Shown here piece after piece: positions 1-11,189 of a stretch of DNA of 64,000 bases; position 1 is the first letter of the stretch; each line of letters begins with the position of its first letter. Below the pieces are notes generated by a model that was not told the origin of the DNA, made no database searches, and was given only the letters and a program-made list of their open reading frames with translations. The position numbers and the translations under genes are program-made. Source of the DNA: Agapanthus africanus (Eukaryota > Streptophyta > Magnoliopsida > Asparagales > Amaryllidaceae); NCBI GenBank assembly GCA_030015575.1, contig CM057349.1:260271077-260335076 (forward strand). The letters run 5' to 3'.

Positions 1-1857
1 GACACCACGTGAGGTACCTACAAGGATATCATACGCTAAAACACATGAAAACCATGTCGGAAACAAAAATGGTACACGCTACGCCGATAGGTAAAAACCT
101 GCGACCTTGGGTGCAAACACAGCCAATAACCCTCTGCCGTTGGCGTTCAAACGCCACCCGACAGAAACAAATCATCGAATACCAAAATCCGCACGAAAAC
201 AAGTCGTTAATCATGCGCCAACTCAAGAAAATCAACCCAGATTCTACCCTGGTTGGAACCAGATAAAACTAGACATACCCAGGGTCAAATTTACAGGTAA
301 AAGGGCTAGGCACCAAAAACGAGGGGATTTACTCCTACTTTGGCCGCAAATTGCGGCTAGAAGGAATATATCTGCGGCGGGGAAGTGGGTCCAGGGGCTG
401 GGGCTTTGGATGTTGGTTCCTATCTGCCTGCATATCTCACTGCCAAGTCAATTTTATTTTAGGGTATCTCGGGTTGTAGCAGATTCCAGAAAGGTCACAA
501 AATCGACAAAATTGCTAATTTACGCCAAGTCGAATAAATCTGGTATTTTATTGGAATCTGGGGTAGATCTAGGTTAAACTGGTCTCAACAGCACCTAATT
601 AGGCTATACTAACCATCACAATCATTACTTGGCCCAATCTCACTCAAATTTGCTTAAACTAGCACTAATCACGATATAAACACTAAATTTCAGCTATAAC
701 CAGAACTTGGCAAAATAGGAGTTGGGTTGCAAGATTATACCTCAAGGAAATCCTAGGATGAAGGAGAAGAGAAGATCAAGAAGAAGAGGAGTGTGTGGTT
801 GCTGGTGGGGTGCTGTTTCTCCAGCTGATATGCTCCGGGTGGCTGGGTTTCTTTTGTTGCTGTTGCTAGTCAGGTTGCTGCTGCTGTTTGAAACTTGTAG
901 TATTTTGTTGTGGCTGTTTTCTGTTGGGGTGTTATGCTGATGTAGTTGTGTGGGTGTAGTGTTGGTGTTGCTGTGCTGCTACAGGAGTTTATGGTGTTGC
1001 TGGAGCTGGTTCTGCAGCTGCTGCTGCTTGCAACTCTCTTTTGATTTTCTCTGTTGCTGTTTGCAGCAGCTACAGCAGTGGTTGTTGTTTGAGTTGGTGT
1101 GTGGCTGAGGCTGCTGTGTTGGGGGGGGTTGATGTTGTGGTATATGATGGTGTGGTTGTGTTGTTTTGAATGATGTTGCAGCTGATGCAAAATTAGGGCT
1201 GAAGTGTTGATATTGGGGGCTGAAGTGTTGATATTGGAGGCTGATGTTTTCATCAGCTGCTGTTGCAGCAGATGATGATGATGATGATGCTTTTGATGTT
1301 GTGTGATGTGTGAGAGTGAGAGGGAGAGATGTGAGAGATTAGAGCCAAAAGCGTTGATATGAGAGGGTGTGATATGAGTGAGAGGGGGGGAGTGAAAGAA
1401 CACAAGGGACTATGAAATGAGGTGGATCATGGCACACCCTAGCCACCTCCCTCTCTCTCCAAATTAATGCACAACCATCATGGCTCTCCCTCTCTCCTAC
1501 ACAAGGTCAACCCTAACCCTAATCACCTTTAAAAAAAACAAACAACCCTTAAGTAACCCCACTAACCTAACCAATTGGTTTAAACCATCAAGCTCATATA
1601 GACATAGTTCAACCCTAGGCTCAACCCTAGCTAACATGCACATGTGTGTGCAGCCCAGATAAAATTCCGATAAAATATCCATAAAACCAGATAAAATATT
1701 TAAAAGCCATTTTGGTAAACTTTTTACCAAAACTCCATTTTAGAATTTTCCCCATTTATCGGCATTTAATTATACCGAAATATTAAAATATTCAATAAAA
1801 TAATATTAAATTATAAAAGTTCCCAAAAATAATATTTTATTTTTTTGAAATGTTACA
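1..1857 (-). mobile_element. Element A, left (3') LTR, cut by the window edge
   Basis: This is the right-hand end of a long LTR of a minus-strand Tekay/Del-like gypsy element. It ends with the dinucleotide CA in a TGTTACA terminus and is followed directly by a purine tract in minus sense. The same sequence recurs at 7535-7618 plus 9187-10968 at roughly 96-97% identity, judged by eye over about 500 bases. That second copy is the other LTR of the same element. Positions 80-84 (TACGC) are the undisturbed target where the right LTR carries a solo Athila LTR, so they serve as an empty-site reference. The short reading frames here are low-complexity and not genes. Confidence 0.85.
830..1300. repeat. 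Imperfect CTG/GTT-rich triplet tract in LTR A
   Basis: The stretch is dominated by GCTGTTGCTG-like triplets, with GATGATGATG near the right end, and encodes only homopolymer-rich frames such as poly-His, Gln or Ser on the minus strand. It recurs in the sister LTR at about 9935-10400. Element C has a purer version at 25040-25480. It is a simple-sequence region internal to the LTR family. Confidence 0.8.
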
Positions 1858-1893
1858 GTCTTCCCCCCTTAAAGAAATTCGGTCCCCGAATTT
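1858..1893 (-). other. Polypurine tract and adjoining hairpin of element A
   Basis: Read on the minus strand this is AAGGGGGGAAGA abutting the 3' LTR, the expected plus-strand DNA priming site. Immediately inside it, positions 1875-1893 form AAATTCGG-TCC-CCGAATTT, a perfect 8-bp stem with a 3-nt loop. The same hairpin flanks the tract in elements D (41122-41140), E (30862-30880, last pair changed) and F (63552-63570, one G-U type change). Confidence 0.75.
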
Positions 1894-2510
1894 AAATTTA
1901 AACCCCCAAATTCTAAAACATTTCAATAAAATGTCCAAGTCAACGGGGCTCCGAAATCATCAATACATAAAAGGCATCACAGCGCAATACATGCGCATGA
2001 GTAACGAGCAGATAACTCGAAATCGAAACTCCGTCAAGCCTCCCGCAATCATCGGAGTCAAGGTGAAAACACGAATGTCAAATCCAAAGCAAAATCGATA
2101 TGCTACAAATCGGAACTATACATGTAAATATCAAATCTGTACATGTTAATATCTGAAGGGAATGCATGCCAAATTCTTAAAAGTCGATGTGCAATGCGCA
2201 TAACACTGCACAGTGGCGGACGTCTCTATAAGAAAATAGCCATATACGTATGTATCCTTTGTTTAATATGCACGTTCCGCCGTTTTGAAAACAATTTAGA
2301 AGGGTTTCCTCGTTTTAAACGTTTCGTGATATCAGACACGTATGTAAATAATGAGACTATAGCTCGCCTTTGAAATCCCTTTGAAATCTATCAATGTATG
2401 CAAAATATATCCAGGCACTGTCCTCTGACTAGTCCTGCTCGGTACGAAAACACATAGCAAATATCATAAAACGTACTGCTCTATAGAAACCAATTCAAAA
2501 GTGCATATGA
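1894..2510. other. Unrecognised 3' internal sequence of element A
   Basis: About 600 bases lie between the PPT hairpin and the palindrome array. They are alignable with element D (about 41141-41810) and element F (about 63571-63925), for example the motif ACGGGGCTCCGAAAT shortly after the hairpin. I see no coding capacity. Confidence 0.6.
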
Positions 2511-2513
2511 AAA

Positions 2514-3090
2514 CCCTGTGCGTCCGGTGCGCATGAAAATCAAAATCCATACATGTGCCAAGCAGGTGCACAGAAACAACATCAAGGTGGAACGGTTGTG
2601 CACACAACATCGGTCATAGGTAACATGCATGCCTGACAGCAAAATCAGGTGCATCTGACATGCACGAAAAATCCCGATTTAGTGCATCCGGTGTGCACCA
2701 AATCGCATCTCATAACCTGCGCCCAACAGGCGCGAAAATCCACATCCGGTGCATCCATCATGCACGAAATCATGAAATCCAATATCAAGCACCGAACACG
2801 CGCAAAAATCCAGTCAGGTGCATAAAGTGCACAAAACAAATATCGAGCATCACCATCGAAATCGAAGTCCAGTGCATCCAAGTGCACAAAATGCATGTCA
2901 CTGCACTACAAGCATATGTAAACTATACAGAGTGCAAAAACCAAATCGTGTGCGTGCGTACGCACAAAATCAACTCAATGTCTAAAACCCATAAAATCAT
3001 AGTCATGAGAAACCAAGGCACGAAGACAATATCAAGCGCAACTATGGTGCAATAATCGTAAATACTCAATAGGTGCAACCATGGTGCATG
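2514..3090. repeat. Array of short palindromes (GTGCA-N-TGCAC type), element A
   Basis: Inverted repeats of about 17 bp recur every 30-40 bases. Clear units are 2649-2665, 2682-2698, 2719-2733 (stem GCGC/GCGC), 2749-2765, 2818-2832 and 2872-2887. The stem is usually GTGCA/TGCAC with a 5-7-nt loop, followed by GAAAATC or ACAAAAT spacers. Where the stem departs from the consensus both arms change together (GTGCG/CGCAC, GCGC/GCGC). In element sense the array lies in the 3' untranslated part, upstream of the PPT. A longer array occurs in element D and the start of one in element F. Confidence 0.75.
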
Positions 3091-3149
3091 AAAACAAACG
3101 TCATGAAACCCAATCATCAAAATCAGTCATGCGAATAGATCGCCCAAAA

Positions 3150-4445
3150 CATCGAAATCAAGCATGGCGGAATAGTCCCGCTCAAGTGCATCCTCCAAGA
3201 ATTTCTGGCAACTGTCGTGGTTACTCATAACGTATCTCGTCGGCGATCTTGAACTTTGGCCTGCTGGTGTGCGTAACAATGACCACTCCTGGATCCATGT
3301 CTTTTTGTAATTTATTCGGAAAGGTCCTTATCTTCTCTGTAGACTACCAATCTCACGATCCATCGGCTCATCGGCCCTGTCAGGTGTGCTAACGGGGACT
3401 ATTCCGTTTTGGCACTTCGCTGGTCATCTCTCGGTCAATCATCGCGACCACTCATAAAGCAGCATGTTCACTGGCGTCGGCCTCTGGCTCTCTGAGTGTA
3501 CGTGACACATCTGATCCTGGGTGAAAATATCATTGCAGCAGTGTCCTGGAAGGAATCCTGCTCAAGGTCTCTTCCAAGTCTCATCTCTGCCAACTGTCCG
3601 GAAGTCATCGTCCTTTACTATATCTGATTCTTGCTCTGGAACGGCTGCATACTCCTCGCGACTTCTTCTGGAAGGTATATCCAGTACTATGTCTCGGCAT
3701 GCGTATTGCATCTCTGATGTCGGCAGAGTGGAACGTCATCTTATCCAGATCTTGTACGAACCTCTTACTCCACTTTTCTCTAATGTCGGCTGCTTCAGAC
3801 TCGTCTCGTCGTGGCTGCATGGACTGAGCTCCAACGGCTATACTCGTATCTGGAGTCTCCCAAGAAATGCATCTCACCACCTAGCATCCGAATTAAGTCG
3901 AGCCATCCGATCGATTCGTCAAAACCTCATAATCCCCCAAGAGCTCAACATCTTGGGTACAGTATAATAGTATCGAGTACATACCACAGCATCGGTGGTC
4001 CAGCCGTAGAAGGGCAATCCCAAGCCTCACTAATGGCGCCGCAGAACTGCCGCAAACCCTAAGGTTCAAAGGCTTTCACACGGTCATTAAGTCGAGTTAG
4101 GGTTTCATTCTTCTAGAGGGACCATAGAATTGCCTGCATGTCTTTCAGAATACTTTAAACTTAGAATAATAGGTTTCTGACATTCGATCGTCTCTGTCGA
4201 CTCTCAACGTCTCCGCGTAAAGTCGTCTCTAGCTGGAATCAATCTATCTGATGACCTCGCATCGGGGTAGCGAACGATCCACGTGTCCTAGTCATTCATC
4301 CTCGGTGACTAGCGACCTTCTATTATTTCTTAGTACTACCTGTACCGCAATAGCTCCAACATCTGGGACAATATCTCGTCGTTCACAACAACAACTGGCT
4401 CACTCGTCTGCATGCTGAACCGTGCCTCAATCATCATGAATAAGC
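3150..4445 (-). other. Unrecognised central segment of element A
   Basis: No long frame or protein domain is visible. Parts are conserved in element D: the block around 3505-3610 matches D around 42935-43040, including the string CACATCTGATCCT and ATTGCAGCAGTGTC on the plus strand. The minus-strand frame at 3605-3880 (91 codons) has no recognisable motif. Positions 3985-4125 form the block shared with the copia leaders, listed separately. Confidence 0.5.
3985..4125 (-). repeat. Block shared with copia leaders (element A copy)
   Basis: Reverse-complemented, this segment aligns end to end with COP1 16111-16260 and COP2 45989-46135. Shared stretches include GGTCCCTCTAGAAGA, TGACCGT, CCTTTGAACCTT, GGGTTTG and CCCTTCTACGGCTGGACC, in the same order and similar spacing. 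By eye the identity is about 70-75%. It is in sense orientation in all three elements even though A is gypsy and COP1/COP2 are copia. I do not recognise its origin. Confidence 0.75.
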
Positions 4446-4451
4446 CATACA

Positions 4452-4700
4452 TCAATGATCACCAACATCTAGCTGGCCTCTATCAGTGGCTCGATCCTCT
4501 GGTGCTGATCGGCACGTCCGGGTAATCTCATACAGCGATCCATCCAATGCTCGTAGCGCGAAAACATCATAAAAAGACACATCTCCGCAATCGTGTGTCG
4601 CCAGAATCACGCCCTGGTCAGTCCTCGTTCGTGACGAGCTCATGCTGACCGCAACTCTAGCCGTAGCTCTCCCTGCCCGTAATCGTGGCAGTAAAACATA
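4452..4700 (-). pseudogene. Decayed gag N-terminus, element A
   Basis: On the minus strand this region aligns in DNA with the start of gag of element E (35536 downward). Both share a spaced series of matches ending in CTGACCAGGGCG or ATTGACCAGGGCG, where E encodes RIDQGG. In A the position of E's gag ATG reads CTG. The only remaining frame is 63 codons (4643-4452) with no recognisable gag core domain. I read it as a remnant showing descent from a coding Tekay element. The alternative is a shared 5' leader that was never translated. Confidence 0.5.
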
Positions 4701-4883
4701 ACGGGTACTGATGAGGCTAGATCAGAATATGATACAGAAGAAAGAAATGTACATCTTAAGGCTTCTTAAGTGGAGTGGCGTGTCGTAAATATGCCGCGGA
4801 ACATACCCACGGTAAGTCACTCTACTTTAGTCACCTATTCCATCAACCAAGGGTCATCCTACGCTCCGAAGGTAAAACCTAAC

Positions 4884-4895
4884 GCTCTGATACCA
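4884..4895 (-). other. Primer-binding site, element A
   Basis: The minus strand reads TGGTATCAGAGC, complementary to the 3' end of initiator Met tRNA, four bases from the start of the right (5') LTR. This fixes the orientation of the element as minus. Confidence 0.88.
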
Positions 4896-7800
4896 ACTTT
4901 GTCACGTCCCGAAATTACGGAATATGACCGGCACTTAGACTACGAACGTCTCGAGACGCACGTACTCTAAGTAAGCCGAACCCAGAATTCCAAACCAAGA
5001 AAAGTAGTAGAGTGTAGGAAAACCATATCAAATCAACCAGTATGCAACATAATATACAACGCCTAAAGGCGAGGATCACAACAGAAAAGTGAACTCATCC
5101 AGCAAGAAATCCATAGAAATGTAACACGCGACTCTAAGGTCGAAAGAATAAACATCATTGGTCTCTATCATAAATAAGTACATGTTTGGTTGATGGAACT
5201 TCTAGATACAACTGAAATATAATATACAATGTATAATGATGGGTACGATACAAATAACCCACTTACTAGCAAGTCACCCGAACTGAAGTAGTGCCCGCAA
5301 AGCCGTAATGAAACCTGTACGGCGAACAAGCAAGAAACTGGGGCACAACGGGGGTGAGTTGCCAACTCGTGAATAGAAAAACATGTACGAATAGAAAATC
5401 GCATGTATGACGCAATCCTAGGTCATACGATCATAATACATATAATTCTCAAATATATAACCAGCAGCCTATAACAATGACTAGGGTAAATATCTAACCC
5501 AAATGAAAACCCATGTGCCCGTGTCAGTGCATCAGGTAGCAATATATCATATGGATGATGTATGAATGCATGAAACGGAATGCATGTACTGAAGAAAACT
5601 GCTTTCATAAATCAAGTGAGATTTCTTTATTTTAAAGTGAGGTATCATAATGAAATCAGCATAAACAGTGCCTAGCATCGGCACAAAACATAAATCCCAA
5701 TATCTCGATATCTCTGTGTCATAATCTCTGTACCTCAATATCTCAGAATCTCAATGTCTCAATCACAATATCTAGGGCGCCGTCAGTCCAGACCGTCCCC
5801 TACCATCCATCTTATGACTACGATGGTATCCTCCGGATATCCGACGTGTCGTGGAAAATCACCGGTCGGTCGTGCTCCCCTGCCAAGCTCAATGCCATCT
5901 ACTGCGATCTTCTTGCCCCGGGGTACCGCACCGGGCCCACCATGTACCCGAAACGGTTCATCCGCCTCCTCGAATCGGGTCTCGAAATCCATCAGCAAAG
6001 CTCATGGTGGACGACTCATACATCAATAGGAAAACCGCATTTTTATTAAAAAGAGAAAGCAATTTATATATATGTTTTGCGGTTTTCCTCCAAATCCAGA
6101 AAATCTCATGGAAACCGAATCCAAATCATCAATAGCATGTGAAATCATGAATATAAGCATGAGAATCCATGAATGCAGCATATAATGAATAACAGTATGC
6201 ATGAAGTGACAAGTAATAACTACACTGTCAAGCTGGCATATAAGGCAAGCATACTATTATCATGTCACTACTAGCTAAGAAGCTAAATCAAGCAATAATA
6301 TTTTCTATGTGTTTGTGACATGGCAAATACCGATGAAGATGTGTGTGAGCCGGCAAATAAGTGTACATGGTACATACGCATCATCGGTAATGGTGCTGGT
6401 GTCCTAACAGTAGGATATCAATAATGGAATATGAATCACAACAGTATGCGGTGCAGAGCAACAATAATAAAGTGCGGGAGCTGAATACTGAACACAATGA
6501 TAGCTGAACTCCATCTAATGTCATAAGAGTCATATAGCTACACCACTATAAGGCTGAGCTAAAGCTAACAGTAGGTAAGGGAAACCGCCTAACCTCTGAG
6601 TCGATACATATATATATACATATATAGTCGGTGATCCCGCCTTGATAATATCACATCCGATACCATATCTCTATAATCAGTTATTCCCAAATCAAGAGTG
6701 CGGATCAAACATCAAAACATAGCTCGTACGTAAATCTGTCGTACGGCATCCCCAAATCTGGGTACGGGTCAATATCACATTCGTCATATCATTCATCTGG
6801 TATTCTTATTAATCAAATATCATAATGCGGGTACTGACCTATGTCTCGTACAAAGCTAACATCATCACTATAATTATGATCTGACTACTGATCGACAATC
6901 TCGTATAAATCGATATGATCAGCACATATCATCACAAAGGAGTATACATCGCCCAAGGCGGCCTATCATAATTATATTGTCATATCATATCTCGTAACAT
7001 AATCACATGCCGATCATTTTATATATACAAATCATTATTCATATGCCATCATCATCCAAAATCCGCTAAAGCATCAAGACTTATCTCAAATACGAAGTTT
7101 ACCATATCACCGATATCATAATCTCAGATCAGACTCATCGACTCATCTCAATCTCATGTATCATCCTCAAATACGTATGTGAACACATAGTTCCATACCC
7201 ATGTGACCACATAACAATATAGAATCCCATAACCACATATGAAATAAGGATGTATGCAAGTATGTATGTGTGTATATGTATGTGTAATGCACCCACTACT
7301 CTAGGGTTTCGTAACCTATCACCCATCCAACACACCAATATCCATTCTAAACATCATCATTAATCCCAAAACAACATAAGATAATTATATGTGTGTATAC
7401 GCATCCGTATACATCACGACGAATTGCGGGGGTGCTATACGCCATCCACCCGACTTCTCCCCATAGATATAAATCTACTCACCTAGCTTTATGCGTGCCG
7501 GTGCCGATGTCGCCATTTGCATCTCCAACGCCTCGACGCCACGTGGGGTACCTACAAGGATATCACACGCTAAAACACATGAAAACCATGTCGGAAACCA
7601 AAATGGTACACGCTACGCTGTTCATATCAGATTTTTGCATTTTCATACCGCCCAATTTTTATCACATTGCATATCCGTAGATACTCTTGAGCCGTGTTTG
7701 CTAGTCAATTGCAGGATACAGGTTCTCGGTTCTAAAACGGTGAAATTCATGGAAAACACGACAAAATCCGGGTTCCTGCCAACCACAGATAAAATACGGT

Positions 7801-8069
7801 CTTCGCTCTTCATCCGTATGTTGCCAGATACCAGTTTAGGAGACAAAATGACAAATCAATTGTCACCTTCATGCACAAAGCACTATGGCAACACCAAAAC
7901 CAAGAAATCTACGCGGAGCTCAAGAAAATCCATGTCCAAAGTCCACCTTTCCCTCAACAGAAATTCTGGAAGAAATGTGGAAGTATTTTCAGAAAATACA
8001 TATACCAGACAAGAGGGGACAGCAGACCAAGGAAGTACCAAGAACCCGACCCCCTGACTCCACCATAGT

Positions 8070-8120
8070 GCGGCGGATCCGCGGCATAAGCTGGCTTAGG
8101 CCGCGGATCCGCGGCCGTAT
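8070..8120 (+). repeat. Twin CCGCGGATCCGCGG-type palindromes in the Athila LTR
   Basis: Two copies of a CGGATCCG-centred palindrome (the second a full CCGCGGATCCGCGG) flank a weaker inner stem (GCATAAGC / GCTTAGGC). The homologous LTR at 49844-51305 has the same twin arrangement at about 50915-50962. The arrangement and some flanking bases resemble a GC-rich hairpin in the COP1 and COP2 leaders. Confidence 0.7.
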
Positions 8121-8206
8121 GGTGGCGGCAGACGTTGAAATTTTAGGGGTATGTTGGTCTTTTTATAAGGGTTCTGAATGTTGCCCTAGGTTTTCCTTCT
8201 CCAGCC

Positions 8207-8214
8207 TATAAATA
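8207..8214 (+). promoter_or_regulatory. Probable TATA box of the Athila LTR promoter
   Basis: TATAAATA lies in CCTATAAATAGCCC about 590 bp into the LTR. The element at 49844-51305 has the same motif on the minus strand at 50816-50823 in an equivalent context, which supports it as the U3 core promoter. Confidence 0.65.
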
Positions 8215-9934
8215 GCCCAGAACTTTGTGAAGGAAGGGTCCATAATTTTGTATTCTCTTTTGTAAGGTTTAGTGTTGTTTCTTCTTCTTCTTCTCACCTC
8301 TTCTCCATTAAACTTGTAGTGAGCTTGTGAGTGAAGAGTGATGAATAAAGAAGAACCGTTTATTATCATGCTTGTCTCATTATCTTGTTAATTGTTGTAA
8401 TTTTAATTTGTTAACTAGTTGTTGTTATTTCTTGTGTTTCTTTCTTCTCTCTTTTTCTTTATCTTTAATACGACCATGATGCTCACGCTAGATCCTCGCC
8501 AAGGTGAGGTCGCAAATAGCTAGTCGTCATCTTCTAATCTCTTTCTTTCTATCTTCCTCTTTTGTTTTGTTTTATTTTTCCGTATCATGATGTGTGAGTA
8601 GTTCATACTTGTTAGGATAGGATAAGGGAAGTTTGAGAGAAGGAAATCTCTCTCACTCTTTCCTTGCCCAACAGCTTAATTCGACTCCCGTTAATTGAAC
8701 CACAATCCGCTCCTTACGGCACCCTATCCTACATGATAGCGGTGATTCCGTAGTGAGACCGGTTGTGGTTGAATTAACCGGAGGTTATGGCTAAGAGCCA
8801 AGAACGGATGGACAAGCACCAAAAGGAAGGGCTTATGCGTTGGAAAGCCTAGCTTATACTCGCAAGTTCCTTCCTAGTCGTGCTAATCCCCGTTGTTGCC
8901 GATTACCGTAACACCGATATTAAGAGGGGCAACGAAAGATGTGGAGACTCCTAACTCAAACGAACCTAATCCTAACCCTAACAAGCTCTCTTTAAATATC
9001 AACTCAACACTTAGATAACCACAACAAAATCTGAAAAACCGGACTTAACTCGTTACAGCACATAGAAAAAGACTCCCATCTCCCTGCGGACGACCCGTAC
9101 TCAACCGGCTAGCTACAAGCGAAACCGTCTTGATTGCGGTATTTTAACTAAAACTTGAACACGCACAACCTCTATCAATCATACGCCGATAGGTAAAAAC
9201 CTGCGACCTTGCGTGCAAACACAGCCAATAACCCTCTGCCGTTGGCGTTCAAACGCCACCAGACAGAAACGAATCATCGAATACCAAAATCCATACGAAA
9301 ACAAGTCGTAAATCATGCGCCAACTCAAGAAAATCAACCCAGATTCTACCCTGGTTGGAACCAGATAAAACTAGACATACCCAGGGTCAAATTTACAGGT
9401 AAAAGGGCTAGGCACCAAAAACGAGGGGATTTCCTCCTACTCTGGCCGCAAATTGCGGCCAGAAGGAATATATCTGCGGCCGGGAAGTGGGTCCAGGGGC
9501 TGGGGCTTTGGGTGTTGGTTCCTATCTGCCTGCATATCTCACTACCAAGTCAATTTTATTTTAGGGTATCTCGGGTTGTAGCAGATTCCAGAAAGGTCAC
9601 AAAATCAACAAAATTGCTAATTTATGCCAAGTCAAATAAATCTGGTATTTTACTGGAATCTATGGTAGATCTAGGTTAAATTGGTCTCAACAGCACCTAA
9701 TTAGGCTATACTAACCATCATAACCATTACTTGGCCCAGTCTCACTCAAATTTGCCTAAACTAGCACTAATCACGATATAAACACTAAATTTCTGCTATA
9801 ACCAGAACTTGGCAAAATAGGAATTGGGTTGCAAGATTATACCTCAAGGAAATCCTAGGATGAAGGAGAAGAGAAGATCAAGAAGAAGAGGAGTGTGTGG
9901 TTGCTGGTGGGGTGTTGTTTCTCAAGCTGATATG

Positions 9935-10400
9935 CTCCGGGTGGCTGGGTTTCTTTTGTTGCTGTTGCTGTTGCTGGTCTGGTTGCTGCTGCTGTTTGAA
10001 ACTTGTAGTATTTTGTTGTGGCTGTTTTCTGTTGGGGTGTTGTGCTGATGTAGTTGTATGGGTGTAGTGTTGGTGTTGATGTGCTGCTGCAGGAGTTTAT
10101 GGTGTTGCTAGAGCTGGTTCTGCAGCTGCTGCTGCTTGCAACTCTATTTTGCTTTTCTCTGTTGCTGTTTGCAGCAGCTACAACAGTGGCTGTTGTTTGA
10201 GTTGGTGTGTGGCTGAGGCTGCTGTATTGGGGGGGAGGGTTGATGTTGTGGTATATGATGGTGTGGTGGTGTTGTTTTGAATGATGTTGCAGCTGATGCA
10301 AAATTGGGGCTGAAGTGTTGATATTGGGGGCTGAAGTGTTGATATTGGGGGCTGATGTTTTTCATCAGCTGCTGTTGCAGCAGATGATGATGATGCTGAT
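9935..10400. repeat. Triplet-rich tract in right LTR of element A
   Basis: This is the sister copy of the CTG/GTT-rich tract at 830-1300. It has an extra TTGCTG unit near 9965 and one GATGATGATG run shortened, as expected of slippage in simple sequence. Confidence 0.75.
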
Positions 10401-10968
10401 GCTTTTGATGTTGTGTGATGTGTGAGAGGGAGAGGGAGAGATGTGAGAGATTAGATCCAAAAGAGTTGATATGAGAGGGAGTGATATGGGTGAGAGGGGG
10501 GAGTGAAAGAACACAAGGGACTAAGAAATGAGGTGGATCATGGCACACCCTAGCCACCTCCCTCTCTCTCCAAATTAATGCACAACCATCATGGCTCTCC
10601 CTCTCTCCTACACAAGGTCAACCCTAACCCTAATCACCTTTAAACAAAACTAACAACCCTTAAGTAACCCCACTAACCTAACCAATTGGTTTAAACCATC
10701 AAGCTTATATAGACATGGTTCAACCCTAGGCTCAACCCTAGCTAACATGCACATGTGTGTGCAGCCTAGATAAAATTCCGATAAAATATCCATAAAACCA
10801 GATAAAATATTTAAAAGCCATTTTGGTAAACTTTTTACCAAAACTCCATTTTAGAATTTTCCCCATTTATCGGCATTTAATTATACCGAAATATTAAAAT
10901 ATTCAATAAAATAATATTAAATTATAAAAGTTCCCAAAAATAATATTTTATTTTTTTGAAATGTTACA

Positions 10969-11189
10969 TTAGGATTCGATAAGAATACGGAATTCGAATC
11001 GCAAGAATATACATATACTCAAGAAGGAATTTAAATCAATAAGTCCTAAGGTCGCTTTGGCGGAGTACCGTGTCGTGAGTATACCGCGGAACATACACAC
11101 GCTACGCCACTCTGCTTCAGCTACCTACTCCATCATACCAAGGTCATCCTACACTCCGAAAGGTAAAACCTACGCTCTGATACCAATTT
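10969..11189 (-). mobile_element. Element C, 5' leader fragment with primer-binding site
   Basis: The fragment matches the leader between PBS and gag of element E (35560-35773), including the strings TCAATAAGTCCTAAGGTC and GCCGCGGAACATACACACG in closely similar form. The PBS is at 11174-11185 on the minus strand (TGGTATCAGAGC). The rest of C's internal region lies to the left of element A, which was inserted at 10968/10969 and runs off the window. C may therefore be a coding Tekay element, but its genes are not visible here. Confidence 0.75.

Larger units (their letters stand above)
1858..4899 (-). mobile_element. Element A, internal region without pol (non-autonomous)
   Basis: The 3.04 kb between the two LTRs has a polypurine tract at its left end and an initiator-Met primer-binding site at its right end, so it is a complete internal region of a minus-strand element. 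I find no protease, RT, RNase H or integrase. In element sense it contains a decayed gag N-terminus (about 4700-4452), an unrecognised segment of about 1.3 kb that includes a block shared with the copia leaders, and a palindrome array next to the 3' LTR. The structure fits a large non-autonomous derivative (LARD-like) of a Tekay element that would depend on proteins made elsewhere. Confidence 0.75.
7619..9181 (+). mobile_element. Solo LTR of an Athila-type element, 1563 bp
   Basis: It begins TGTTCA and ends ATCAATCA and is flanked on both sides by TACGC (7614-7618 and 9182-9186). The sister LTR of element A at 80-84 has a single TACGC and no insert, a clean empty site. The body aligns in reverse complement with the 3' LTR of the Athila element at 49844-51305. 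With no internal sequence between matching TSDs, this is the product of LTR-LTR recombination. It is absent from A's left LTR, so it entered after A had integrated. Confidence 0.93.
4900..10968 (-). mobile_element. Element A, right (5') LTR, interrupted by a solo Athila LTR
   Basis: The LTR starts TGTCACGTCCC and ends GAAATGTTACA, and it is preceded by the PBS. Without the inserted 1563-bp solo LTR and its duplicated target it is about 4.5 kb, long but in the Tekay/Del range. It contains family-wide conserved blocks also seen in LTRs C, D, E and F: GAGTTGCCAACTC near 5352, and the conserved GTAGAT-type hairpin before 7480 (here decayed in the left arm). Small frames within it (for example around 5754-6135) are not supported as genes. 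The element was inserted into the 5' leader of element C, which resumes at 10969. Confidence 0.85.

Noticed and set aside
870-1403. 177-codon minus-strand frame rich in His, Ser and Thr
   Set aside because: Low-complexity product of the triplet tract in LTR A, present in altered and split form in the sister LTR; no domain.
1506-1530. Telomere-like CCCTAA repeats
   Set aside because: Only about two units, inside an LTR and repeated at the same LTR position near 10620; not an interstitial telomere array.
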